From NCBI GenBank assembly GCA_936450465.1, contig OW388292.1:26008652-26072651 (forward strand): a DNA stretch of 64,000 nucleotides. The letters are read 5' to 3'. The notes under the pieces are model-generated. The model was not told the origin of the DNA. It saw only the letters and a program-made list of their open reading frames with translations, and ran no database searches. Positions 11,413 to 24,300 of this stretch are shown here, one piece after another (the first letter of the stretch is position 1; each line of letters opens with the position of its first letter). The DNA comes from Gibbula magus (lineage: Eukaryota > Mollusca > Gastropoda > Trochida > Trochidae). The position numbers and the translations under genes are program-made.

Positions 11413-14400
11413 GCACCATACACCATACACCATACACCATACACCATACACCATACACCATACACTATACATCAAACACCATACACCATTCACTATACAC
11501 CATACACCATACACTATACACTATACACTATACACCATACACCATACACCATACACCATACACTATACATCAAACACCATACACCATACACCATACACTA
11601 TACACTATACATCAAACAACATACACCATACACCATGCACCATACACCATACACTATACACTATACACCATACACCATACACCATACACTATACACCATA
11701 CACCATACACTATACACCATACACCGTACACCATACACCATACACCATACACCATACACCATACACCATACACCATACACAATACACTAAACACTATACA
11801 CCATACACTATAAATCAAACACCATACACCTTACACTATACACTATACACCATACACTATACACCATACACCATACACCATACACCATACACCATACACT
11901 ATACACCATACACTATACACTATACACCATACACCATACACCATACACCATACACCATACACTATACACTATACACTATACACCATACACTATACACCAT
12001 ACACTATACACCATACACTATACACCATACACCATACACCATACACCATACGCTATACACCATACACCATACACTATACACCATACACCGTACACCATAC
12101 ACCATACACCATACACCATACACTAAACACTATACACCATACACTATAAATCAAACACCATACACCTTACACTATACAATATACACCATACACTATACAC
12201 CATACACTATACACCATACACCGTACACCATACACCATACACCATACACCATACACTATACATCAAACACCATACACCATACACTATACACTATACTCTA
12301 TACACCATACACCATACACCATACACTATACACCATACACCATACACCATACACTATACACCATTCACTATACACCATACACCATACACCATACACTATA
12401 CACCATACACTATATACCATACACTATACACCATACACTATACACCATACACCATACACCATACACTATACACCATACACTATACACCATACACCATACA
12501 CTATACACCATACACCGTACACCATACACCATACACAATATACAATACACCATACACCATACACCATACACCATACACTATACATCAAACACCATACACT
12601 ATACACTATACACTATACACTATACACTATACACCATACACCATACACCATACACCATACACTTTACACCATACATCAAACACCATACACCATACACTAT
12701 ACATCAAACACCATACACCATACACCATACACTATACACCATACACCATACACAATACACCATACACCATACACTATACACTATATATCAAACACCCTAC
12801 ACCATACACCATACACTATACACCATACACCATACACTATACACCATACACTATACACCATACACTATACACCATACACTATACACCATACACCATACAC
12901 TATACATCAAACAACATACACCATACACTATACACCATACACTATACACCATACACTATACACCATACACTATACACCATACACCATACACTATACACCA
13001 TACACTATACACCATACACTATACACCATACACTATACACCATACACCATACACTATACATCAAACAACATACACCATACACTATACACCATACACTATA
13101 CACCATACACTATATACCATACACTATACACCATACACTATACACCATACACCATACACCATACACTATACACCATACACTATACACCATACACCATACA
13201 CTATACACCATACACCGTACACCATACACCATACACAATATACAATACACCATACACCATACACCATACACCATACACTATACATCAAACACCATACACT
13301 ATACACTATACACTATACACTATACACTATACACCATACACCATACACCATACACCATACACTTTACACCATACATCAAACACCATACACCATACACTAT
13401 ACATCAAACACCATACACCATACACCATACACTATACACCATACACCATACACAATACACCATACACCATACACTATACACTATATATCAAACACCCTAC
13501 ACCATACACCATACACTATACACCATACACCATACACTATACACCATACACCATACACCATACACTAAACACTATACACCATACACTATAAATCAAACAC
13601 CATACACCTTACACTATACACTATACACCATACACTATACACCATACACTATACACCATACACCGTACACCATACACCATACACCGAACACCATACACCA
13701 TACACTAAACATCAAACACCATACACCATACACTATACACTATACTCTATACACCATACACCATACACCATACACTATACACCATACACCATACACTATA
13801 CACCATACACTATACACCATACACCATACACCATACACTATACACCATTCACTATATACCATACACTATACACCATACACTATACACCATACACCATACA
13901 CCATACACTATACACCATACACTATACACCTTACACCATACACTATACACCATACACCGTACACCATACACCATACACAATATACAATACACCATACACC
14001 ATACACCATACACCATACACCATACACTATACATCAAACACCATACACTATACACTATAACCTATACACTATACACTATACACCATACACCATACACCAT
14101 ACACCATACACTATACACCATACATCAAACACCATACACCATACACTATACATCAAACACCATACACCATACACCATACACTATACACCATACACCATAC
14201 ACCATACACCATACACTATACACTATATATCAAACACCCTACACCATACACCATACACTATACACCATACACCATACACTATACACCATACACTATACAC
14301 CATACACTATACACCATACACTATACACCATACACCATACACTATACATCAAACACCATACACCATACACTATACATCAAACACCATACACCATACACCA

Positions 14401-15432
14401 TACACTATACACTATACACCATACATCAAACACCATACACCATACACTATACACTATACACCATACACCATACACTATACACTATACACCATACACCGTA
14501 CACCATACACCATACACTATACACTATACACCATACACCATACACCATACACTATACACTATACACCATACACCATACACCATGCACCGTACATCATACA
14601 TCATACACCATACACCATGCACCGTACACCATACATCATACACTATACACCATACACCATACACCATACACTGTACACCATACACCATACACCATACACC
14701 ATACACCATACACCATACACCGTACACCATACACCATACACCATACACTATACACCATACACCATACACTATACACTATACACCATACACCGTACACCAT
14801 ACACTATACACCATACACTATACACCATACACTATACACTATACACCATACACCGTACACCATACACTATACACCATTCACTATACACTATACACCATAC
14901 ACCGTACACCATACACCATACACAATATACAATACACCATACACCATACACCATACACCATACACTACACATCAAACACCATACACTATACACTATACAC
15001 TATACACTATACACTATACACTATACACTATACACTATACACCATACACCATACACCATACACCATACACTATACACCATACATCAAACACCATACACCA
15101 TACACTATACATCAAACACCATACACCATACACCATACACTATACACCATACACCATACACAATACACCGTACACCATACACTATACACCATACACTATA
15201 CACCATACACCATACATTATACACCATACACTATACACCATACACTATATACACCATACACCATACACTATACACCATACTCCATGCACCATACACCATA
15301 CACCTTACACCATATACTGTACACCATACACCATACACTATACACTATACACCATGCACTATACACCATACACTATACACCATACACTATACACCATACA
15401 CCATACACTATACATCAAACACCATACACCAT
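11413..15432 (+). repeat. Heptamer satellite (CCATACA)n with CTATACA and CATCAAACA variants, about 4.0 kb
   Basis: The basic unit is 7 bp, CCATACA. It alternates with CTATACA, and longer ACATCAAACAC interruptions recur. Larger-scale order is visible: the marker ATACACAATATACAATACAC occurs at 12,531, 13,231, 13,973 and 14,918. These spacings are 700, 742 and 945 bp, all multiples of 7, so blocks of about 100 units have been duplicated. Because 7 is not a multiple of 3, every frame reads the same 7-residue Tyr/Thr/His/Pro pattern; the long open frames at 14,582-15,591 are by-products. The unit is not a known animal telomere repeat. Confidence 0.95.
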
Positions 15433-15501
15433 AATAATACTATATTATCAACATCCTCTCCCTGGTTTTCATATGGAAAACCTGTTGGTCGTTATTTTAT
15501 T

Positions 15502-15815
15502 GTGGAGCACAGTGGTGTAGTAGTTTGCATGCTTGCCTCTCACGCCAACGGCCCGGGTTCGAATCCAGGTGGAGACACCAAACATTTGTGACCTTGGTCT
15601 TATACTGTGTTATGCCCCTGGGCAAGGCACTTCATCCACATTGCACTCAGTCCACCCAGCTGTTTTAAATGGGTACATGAACACGGGAGGTACGGACCTA
15701 AATGGTCGCAAGGAGCGCTTAGTAGCGGCACCGAAAGTACAATTCCTCCAGGGTAATAATTGTACCGCCATTGAGCAGTAAAAAAAAATGTATATTATTA
15801 TTATTATTATTATTT
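15502..15815 (+). mobile_element. tRNA-derived SINE with A and B boxes and (TTA)n tail
   Basis: The 5' end has an A-box-like TGGTGTAGTAGTTTGC at 15,513-15,528 and a perfect B box GGTTCGAATCC at 15,556-15,566, at normal tRNA spacing. The central part, with CCTGGGCAAGGCACTTCATC and CAGTCCACCCAGCTGT (about 15,617-15,663), resembles conserved central domains of animal SINEs; a partly similar stretch occurs in the SINE at 57.9 kb. It ends in an A run followed by (TTA)n at 15,794-15,815. It sits 70 bp beyond the heptamer array. Length, about 314 bp, is usual for the class. Internal RNA polymerase III promoter parts look intact. Confidence 0.85.
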
Positions 15816-17384
15816 TGCACATTTACTCATGAACTCTATATTAACTCAGCTGTGTACACGCAACAGACTAAGACACGTCACCATATAAAATGCAAGATAA
15901 TTCAATTCACGAGTGATAGACACAAATGAAGCGGAGTCATCATGTCCCTGGAAGCCAACTAAACTATAAATTTGAAATTTTAAAACATTATTTTTTCATA
16001 TTTCGGAGAAACACACGTTTTAAGAATTCTGGAAATCGTCATTTTAGACTAGACGAGATAGGAGAGTAAAAAATAACTTCTTTTCCTTGCTTTGTGACGT
16101 CATCAACATCTTGCATTAATGTAATTTCAACATCTTATTATTTTAAAGTCAAATGATAAACATTCTGGCAAAAAAAACAACATTGTAGACTTGAACAGAC
16201 ATAGTAATAAAAATATTATACTCTGATGTATGAAATTGCGGGTACCTCTTTACAAATCATGTAAAACATTTAAAATGAACTGTCTCTGGCAGGAATATTT
16301 TGTTTGTTTTACACTGTTAAAAATGTGCACTACATTCAAGCGCATAAGAAACGTCACCACACCACGTTTCTTGTGTAGATTGTGTACCTTAAAATATGAC
16401 ATTTCATAGTTTCAAATGTATGTGCATCAAACATGTGTAGGTGTGTCGTTTACTACACTTGCATCTAAACAAAAGAAACCATAGCAACGAGACCGGAAGT
16501 GAGATATAGAGTGATTGCATCTAGCAGGAATACACTTGTAAATGGGTGTCCACCCGCGAAAGCAAAATTTCATGTCGAGTCCTCATTGACTTGAAAGCCG
16601 TAAATAATTACTGACTGATTACCGTTTCTCAAATAAGCGGCACTCCACTGACAATTGCACAGTCTAAAGTGTAACAGTTTTTGTTCTTCGAATTACATTC
16701 TCTAACAACAGAGGGTAAGAAAGTACAAATAGTACAATTGTCCCATAAATTTGAACAGTAATTAAAAAAAAGCAAGAATGAACGATTTATATAATATTTC
16801 AAGGATTTTTCTATTCAATCAGTATTTTAGATGGCATTGCTGATGCGCCCGAAGACCCCAAAGTCACATCCTTCATGGACTATGTTACTAAAAACTTGGT
16901 TAAAGGAGTTCAATTCAACACAGCCGTGTGGAACCACCACGGAAATGCTTTTGTCCTTTATTTACTTACAATTTCAAATGAAAATCACCTATTCAGTTTA
17001 TTATATACGGTAACATGGATCAGTGGTTATGTCCACCGCAAGAAGAGTCACATTTATAGGATTACCTAATCACCTACTACCCCGGGAGAGCAAAGCCGTT
17101 TTTAACCTCATTTTCTTAAATGTGGCTTTCAAGGGCTGCAAATGTATATCTTCTGGGTAATATGACATTGTAAGAGCTGATGCACAGTGAACATAATTGT
17201 ACGTTTGTTATCTGTAAGACAAATTTGTTTGAAAAAAATACCGGTTAGCACTGTGACTGTTGAGGGATGAAAATCATACATGTGGTGACATTTGGTAAAT
17301 GATACTTACTATAAGTACAGTAATCAAAAGTATATACAGAATAATAAAAAGGGATATGAGATGTCGTTGACAACAACCATTCAT
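15816..17384. other. Non-coding stretch
   Basis: No gene, RNA or clear repeat is recognised. Two overlapping frames of 60-64 codons near 16,831-17,069 have no motif. Confidence 0.45.
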
Positions 17385-17872
17385 CAAAGTAACACAGATG
17401 ATGTTGTTTGTGTCATATTTGTCAAACGTTAACAGTGATCGATGTCATTGTATCATGAAGTATGGAATGTTACTGAAAATTACCATTTTAATGTCGTCAT
17501 TTTGATCGAAAACCGGACAATGTACCGCGGCTGGAGAAACTTACATAGAGCAACAAAAATACATATTTGATTTGGTCATATTTAATAGGTCATATTAGCG
17601 GTATACATGTGGTTTAAATATATTTATTTCCAAAAAGAAGCAAATGCTTATATAAATACTGCTCTCTGGTATAGATATACATTGGAAGTGTATTTAGGCT
17701 TCTGCACATTGTCGTTGCCCGAGTATCGTTGAAAACAATAATTGTAATTGGCATTTTGTGATGAATGTGCAAGTCATGTGAGATTATTAAAACGTTTATT
17801 AGTACATGTGTTATTTTGGTACGTATCAAAGCCAAATATAATTCTATGTTCACGTTCAGTGAAGTTCAAAGT
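17385..17872 (+). mobile_element. MITE family 1, old degraded copy
   Basis: Matches the 63,001-63,498 copy in the same orientation over several blocks: GAAAATTACCATTTTAATGT (17,475), GATCGAAAACCGGACAATG (17,503), AATAGGTCATAT (about 17,584) and GGCTTCTGCACAT (about 17,697). Both terminal repeats have decayed, so the limits are approximate. The two open frames on opposite strands here are incidental. Confidence 0.55.
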
Positions 17873-18247
17873 AAAACCGATTTTCCAAGCACTGGTTGTG
17901 ACCGTGGTTCTCTGTAATGATGTCCTGCCATATACTCTGTTTTCTTGGCACTGTTTAACTTACAACATATATTTTTTTCAAAAATACTTTCAATGAACAC
18001 TTTGGCTTTTATTGCAGAATACGTAATCTTTCAGCAATTTTCAAACAAAATAGTCTTTAAGAACGATAGATAACGTACACTAACAAACTACATATACTTT
18101 TGTTTTACTTTGAACTTTTATTTGTACGAAATATCATTTTTAAAACAATTTTTTTCTTCTTTGCACTGTTATACTTTTAAAATAATGAATGACTTTTTTC
18201 TTAACTTTCTCATAGATATCTTTATCGCCCGCCACGATTGGAATATC
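17873..18247. other. AT-rich spacer between two MITE copies
   Basis: Very T-rich on the plus strand (18,100-18,240). No recognisable feature. Confidence 0.45.
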
Positions 18248-18796
18248 TTAAAGATGCATCCATTGTGTTTAAATTATTTTATTTGGCTTTCATAAGTGCC
18301 AACATATGATATGTGACTCATAAATAACTCATTAAATTTACATATTCATTCCCAATCGCCAAATTATCATAATTACTACACTCAAATGAAAACCAAGCAA
18401 CATCATTTATATATGCAGAAACCGATGTACATGTCAAATTAACATGCACACTAGTTATATGACCTATCAAACATTATAAACCACAAAATGTCTTGTTGTA
18501 TGATGTAAATAAGTTTCCAAAATTAGGTTTGACTAATTGACCCGTGGTGCATTGTCCGGTTTTCGATCAGAAATCACCACTTTTACCTTTATATCGTCAC
18601 TATATTGAGTCGACTATCTTCAAAATGGTACATCTCGGTTAAATAACACCATTTGTAACGTTTGGCATATGTGACCCATAACACCACAATGGATGCACCT
18701 TTAACGTTTGGTATATGTGACCCACAACACCACAATGGATGCACCTTTAACGTTTGGTATATGTGACCCACAACACCACAATGTATGCACCTTTAA
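18248..18796 (-). mobile_element. MITE family 1, inverted copy with an expanded end
   Basis: The left edge reads TTAAAGATGCATCCATTGTG (18,248) and the right edge GTATGCACCTTTAA (to 18,796), near reverse complements of each other and matches to the ends of the 63 kb copy. The body contains TGCATTGTCCGGTTTTCGAT (about 18,549). The right end is enlarged by a 46-bp direct repeat (starts at 18,691, 18,737 and 18,783), which explains why it is 549 bp rather than about 498. It lies opposite in orientation to its neighbour at 17.4-17.9 kb. Confidence 0.75.
18657..18796. repeat. 46-bp direct repeat, three copies, at the MITE terminus
   Basis: The unit contains GTGACCCACAACACCACAAT and GGATGCACCTTTAACG. 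Copies begin 46 bp apart and each includes the element's terminal sequence, so the end itself has been duplicated. The first copy (CATAAC) and the last (GTATGC) carry single-base differences. Confidence 0.85.
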
Positions 18797-19400
18797 GAAC
18801 TACTATACTGACTTGATTCGTTTCATAGTTAGCCACAAGTTTCATCACGACGAGAGAGTGATCCCTATATAATAAAGAGCCCAGTCAACCCACTCTACTT
18901 TGGTGACTTTTACATTACTTCCAAGATCAAGTTGATCTTTCCAAAGCGATATCTGAAGAAAGATTCCCAGGATGATTTTCATAGTCAAGTTGGTGATCGT
19001 AATATTATTTTCAAGGTCATATAGAAGATTTGAAGATTTCAAACAATTCACTGGCCATGTTTCTCTTGATATTTCGCATCAAGCTTTTAATAGTTTGTCA
19101 AGGTCAAAGGAAATGATATTTTCAGGAAATGAACCCGCATGTTAAGCGTGTCAGTGAGACTTTGCTCACTGTGACTTTTCAAAATATTTAGAATAAACAT
19201 ATCAAGATCATTAAATGGATAATGTTTCTGTTGACATCAAACCTCCTTTTACGCTATGATCTCTACTTTGTTTCTGTTTAACCCTGGATTGATAATTTGA
19301 GGCGGGGAATCTTGTCACCTTAGTGATACTTTGCGTCACATGTACTTGTCGGAAAGTATTTTTTAATAATATTTTATTTCATTTTGGATAATTCATATCA
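18797..19400. other. Non-coding stretch
   Basis: No recognisable gene or repeat. Several short TCAAGTTGGTGAT / AAGGTCA-like phrases recur loosely at 18,920-19,110 but not as a regular array. Confidence 0.35.
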
Positions 19401-19905
19401 TTGAAACAAATGAACTGCTTCCCTTTCCTTTTATATGCCATAAGTAATATCACAATCATAATACTGGTTTCCCTATACTGTACACGTGTAACTTTATCAT
19501 ATACCATCTTCAAATCAGTGAACTATCTCCTTATACACTTAACCTCTATCAAACGTTTTCCAAATAGAACATACTTTCCCAATACTGTGTAAATTTATCA
19601 TATGTCTCCTTAAATAAGAGAATTAATTTCCAAAATCTTTAAACAATTATCACTTGCCATATTGAAACTACTTAACTATTTTCCAATGAACTTTGATTTA
19701 ATCTGATCATCTTCAAATTAGAGAAATCCTAACCCAATAACTTACAATCTTAAACAGACTCTTCAACTCAGAGAACCCAATTTCCTTCTATGATAACACT
19801 TTACTTGAGTGTTCAACTTTCTCAAAAATGATATCCTACTCCCAAATCTAAACACTGTACACTGTCCCACAAACATCTTCGAATCAATGGATATCGTTCT
19901 ACCAC
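19400..19905 (+). repeat. Very degenerate pyrimidine-rich repeat, unit near 52 bp
   Basis: A phrase like CTTCAAATCAGAGAAC followed by a C/T-rich stretch recurs at about 19,508, 19,607, 19,711, 19,762 and 19,878. These spacings are roughly one or two times 52 bp. Individual copies are poorly alike, so this is tentative. Confidence 0.3.
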
Positions 19906-21379
19906 AGCCTTTAACCCCTCTAAAGCCTGAATATCAAAGTCTCACATGTGTTGACCTATCGCCATACGAGTCATACGGGACGATCATCATAAGCCATCTA
20001 TCTTAGTATCGCCTGATTCTCACCCTATCCGTTTATTCTTTTAAGCGGCATTATCTGTCAGGGATGCACATCTAGTGTGTTTATTTCTCCCCCAAGTGTC
20101 TACTTCCATCCTTCATGCACAGTCTCTAAGCTGAGCAAATTTATCACAAATGATAAAGCCATTACGGTATTGAATCAAGCTGATATTATTCCCAGTTCCA
20201 TAAGCCTGCGAAAACGGCAACTAAACGAGTTTTACTTTCGATCTTGAATAAATTCTTCGGGAGAACATGTAGCGTTGAAATAATGAAGAAATTGCTCCAT
20301 AATTGGATTGCTAACGTGTGACAGATGACTTGTGCCAGTCGGCTGTTACAATGAAAAATGAGAGCGCCTGATGAATAAATAAACCTCTATTTTCCTGAAC
20401 ATCCCAGAAATTTATCCACGGAATTCCACCTGCATGATCGTCCATCAGACCTGACGGGGGCAACTTAGGAGCCTGGAGGGGAGACTACCAGAGAGCAGGG
20501 TTTTCCGCGGGACACCCACCATTGACTCATTGGGAACGTCACTGTCTGTTTAACTTAGCCTCGGGCCCTTTCCTGTCTTCATCGATTGCTTCCTTGGCGT
20601 GCTCGGACCCTGACTTTGATATCTCTCCCGCCATATTAGTGGTAACCGACCCCCATCGTTACTATGGTTACCTTATTTTTCATAGCAAAGAAAACCTTAC
20701 TTGATCACAGTACCAAGTGAGGTTTCTCCCTGTCATCATACTGGTGACAACATGCCTCCTTCTGTACACGGCTCGCTGTAATCACACACAGTACACATCT
20801 TCCAGAACTTACCTTCTCTGATTTAATCCTTCAATGGCAAGTGTACACAATAAATGTTTTAGTTACTTGATGCAAATTGGTACGTTTATATTTTGTTTAT
20901 TCATCAAAATTTAAAGTTTTATATTGAGCGAAGATTCTTTAAGTCAGACTCCGATACACTCCAAGCACACCAAGCTGGTCCTGTAGTCGTCCTAATGAAG
21001 GCAATCTGTAGAGGACCGCGGGCACAGGTCTCTTCTATCACTGGCGCCCAGTAATTGTAAACTTATGTGTCGCCGTTCTAAACAAGAGTCGGGGAGGGAT
21101 TGTGTAGCTCCAGAGCCATTACATGTCTTTGTCCAGCCACTTGGGTTGGCTGAGCTGCTTGGAAGTAGCGCGGATTCGTCGTGATCAAAAAACATCAACG
21201 GAAAAAGAAAGTCGCAGTCTCATGTAGAACGCCAATTTACCGTCACTCCAGCCCATGTTGTTTGGTAATTCTGTGAAACGTCTTTTATTTGAAGATAAAC
21301 TACAAGTCAAAGAGACGGGAATGAATCAGATGGAATCCGATTTGAGTCTGTGAAGAGGTGTGCCTCACGTGGCACTGAT
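19906..21379. other. Unique-looking DNA flanking the satellite on the left
   Basis: Somewhat richer in G+C than the rest of the flanks (notably 20,400-20,700 and 20,990-21,200). No recognised gene or RNA. Open frames are short and without motifs. An unrecognised exon cannot be excluded. Confidence 0.4.
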
Positions 21380-24300
21380 TTCCTCGTCCTGTCTCTGTAC
21401 AATATGTTTATACCATTGCTAGCTCCCTATTATGTCGGTGTACATCCGTTCCTCGTCCTGTCTCTGTACAATATGTTTATACCATTGCTAGCTCCCTATT
21501 ATGTCGGTGTACATCCGTTCCTCGTCCTGTCTCTGTACAATATGTTTATATCATTGCTAGCTCCCTATTATGTCGGTGTACATCCGTTCCTCGTCCTGTC
21601 TCTGTACAATATGTTTATACCATTGCTAGCTCCCTATTATGTCGGTGTACATCCGTTCCTCGTCCTGTCTCTGTACAATATGTTTATATCATTGCTAGCT
21701 CCCTATTATGTCGGTGTACATCCGTTCCTCGTCCTGTCTCTGTACAACATGTTTATACCATTGCTAGCTCCCTATTATGTCGGTGTACATCCGTTCCTCG
21801 TCCTGTCTCTGTACAATATGTTTATATCATTGCTAGCTCCCTATTATGTCGGTGTACATCCATTTCTCGTCCTGTCTCTGTACAATATGTTTATATCATT
21901 GCTAGCTCCCTATTATGTCGGTGTACATCCGTTCCTCGTCCTGTCTCTGTACAACATGTTTATACCATTGCTAGCTCCCTATTATGTCGGTGTACATCCG
22001 TTCCTCGTCCTGTCTCTGTACAATATGTTTATACCATTGCTAGCTCCCTATTATGTCGGTGTACATCCGTTCCTCGACCTGTCTCTGTACAATATGTTTA
22101 TACCATTGCTAGCTCCCTATTATGTCGGTGTACATCCGTTCCTCGACCTGTCTCTGTACAACATGTTTATACCATTGCTAGCTCCCTATTATGTCGGTGT
22201 ACATCCGTTCCTCGTCCTGTCTCTGTACAATATGTTTATACCACTGCAAGCTCCCTATTATGTCGGTGTACATCCGTTCCTCGTCCTGTCTCTGTACAAT
22301 ATGTTTATACCATTGCTAGCTCCCTATTATGTCGGTGTACATCCGTTCCTCGTCCTGTCTCTGTACAATATGTTTATATCGTTGCTAGCTCCCTATTATG
22401 TCGGTGTACATCCGTTCCTCGTCCTGTCTCTGTACAATATGTTTATACCGTTGCTAGCTCCTTATTATGTCGGTGTACATCCGTTCCTCGTCCTGTCTCT
22501 GTACACTATGTTTATACCATTGCTAACTCCCTATTATGTCGGTGTACATCCGTTCCTCGTCCTGTCTCTGTACAATATGTTTATACCATTGCTAGCTCCT
22601 TATTATGTCGGTGTACATCCGTTCCTCGACCTGTCTCTGTACAACATGTTTATACCATTGCTAGCTCCCTATTATGTCGGTGTACATCCGTTCCTCGTCC
22701 TGTCTCTGTACAATATGTTTATACCATTGCTAGCTCCCTATTATGTCGGTGTACATCCGTTCCTCGACCTGTCTCTGTACAACATGTTTATACCATTGCT
22801 AGCTCCCTATTATGTCGGTGTACATCCGTTCCTCGACCTGTCTCTGTACAACATGTTTATACCATTGCTAGCTCCCTATTATGTCGGTGTACATCCGTTC
22901 CTCGTCCTGTGTCTGTACAATATGTTTATAACATTGCTAGCTCCCTATTATGTCGGTGTACATCCGTTCCTCGTCCTGTCTCTGTACAATATGTTTATAC
23001 CATTGCTAGCTCCCTATTATGTCGGTGTACATCCGTTCCTCGACCTGTCTCTGTACAACATGTTTATACCATTGCTAGCTCCCTATTATGTCGGTGTACA
23101 TCCGTTCCTCGTCCTGTCTCTGTACAATATGTTTATACCATTGCTAGCTCCCTATTATGTCGGTGTACATCCGTTCCTCGACCTGTCTCTGTACAATATG
23201 TTTATACCATTGCTAGCTCCTTATTATGTCGGTGTACATCCGTTCCTCGTCCTGTCTCTGTATAATATGTTTATACCATTGCTAGCTCCTTATTATGTCG
23301 GTGTACATCCGTTCCTCGTCCTGTCTCTGTACAATATGTTTATACCATTGCTAGCTCCCTATTATGTCGGTGTACATCCGTTCCTCGACCTGTCTCTGTA
23401 CAATATGTTTATACCATTGCTAGCTCCCTATTATGTCGGTGTACATCCGTTCCTCGACCTGTCTCTGTACAATATGTTTATACCATTGCTAGCTCCTTAT
23501 TATGTCGGTGTACATCCGTTCCTCGTCCTGTCTCTGTACAATATGTTTATACCATTGCTAGCTCCTTATTATGTCGGTGTACATCCGTTCCTCGACCTGT
23601 CTCTGTACAACATGTTTATACCATTGCTAGCTCCCTATTATGTCGGTGTACATCCGTTCCTCGTCCTGTCTCTGTACAATATGTTTATACCACTGCTAGC
23701 TCCCTATTATGTCGGTGTACATCCGTTCCTCGTCCTGTCTCTGTACAATATGTTTATACCACTGCTAGCTCCCTATTATGTCGGTGTACATCCGTTCCTC
23801 GTCCTGTCTCTGTACAATATGTTTATACCACTGCTAGCTCCCTATTATGTCAGTGTACATCCGTTCCTCGTCCTGTCTCTGTACAATATGTTTATACCAC
23901 TGCTAGCTCCCTATTATGTCGGTGTACATCCGTTCCTCGTCCTGTCTCTGTACAATATGTTTATATCGTTGCTAGCTCCCTATTATGTCGGTGTACATCC
24001 GTTCCTCGTCCTGTCTCTGTACAATATGTTTATACCGTTGCTAGCTCCTTATTATGTCGGTGTACATCCGTTCCTCGTCCTGTCTCTGTACACTATGTTT
24101 ATACCATTGCTAACTCCCTATTATGTCGGTGTACATCCGTTCCTCGTCCTGTCTCTGTACAATATGTTTATACCATTGCTAGCTCCTTATTATGTCGGTG
24201 TACATCCGTTCCTCGACCTGTCTCTGTACAACATGTTTATACCATTGCTAGCTCCCTATTATGTCGGTGTACATCCGTTCCTCGTCCTGTCTCTGTACAA

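Noticed and set aside
11413..15432. Interstitial telomere repeat
   Set aside because: The unit CCATACA / TGTATGG differs from TTAGGG and from the plant-type TTTAGGG.
15513..15566. Functional tRNA gene
   Set aside because: A and B boxes are present, but acceptor and anticodon stems do not pair convincingly and a SINE body and tail follow.
14582..15591. Tyr/Thr/His/Pro-rich open frames of 312 and 324 codons and the Val/Tyr/Trp-rich minus-strand frames
   Set aside because: They are the 7-bp repeat read in different frames; each frame gives the same 7-residue period.
18589..18771. Minus-strand open frame with internal repeats
   Set aside because: The 46-bp transposon-end repeat read as protein.
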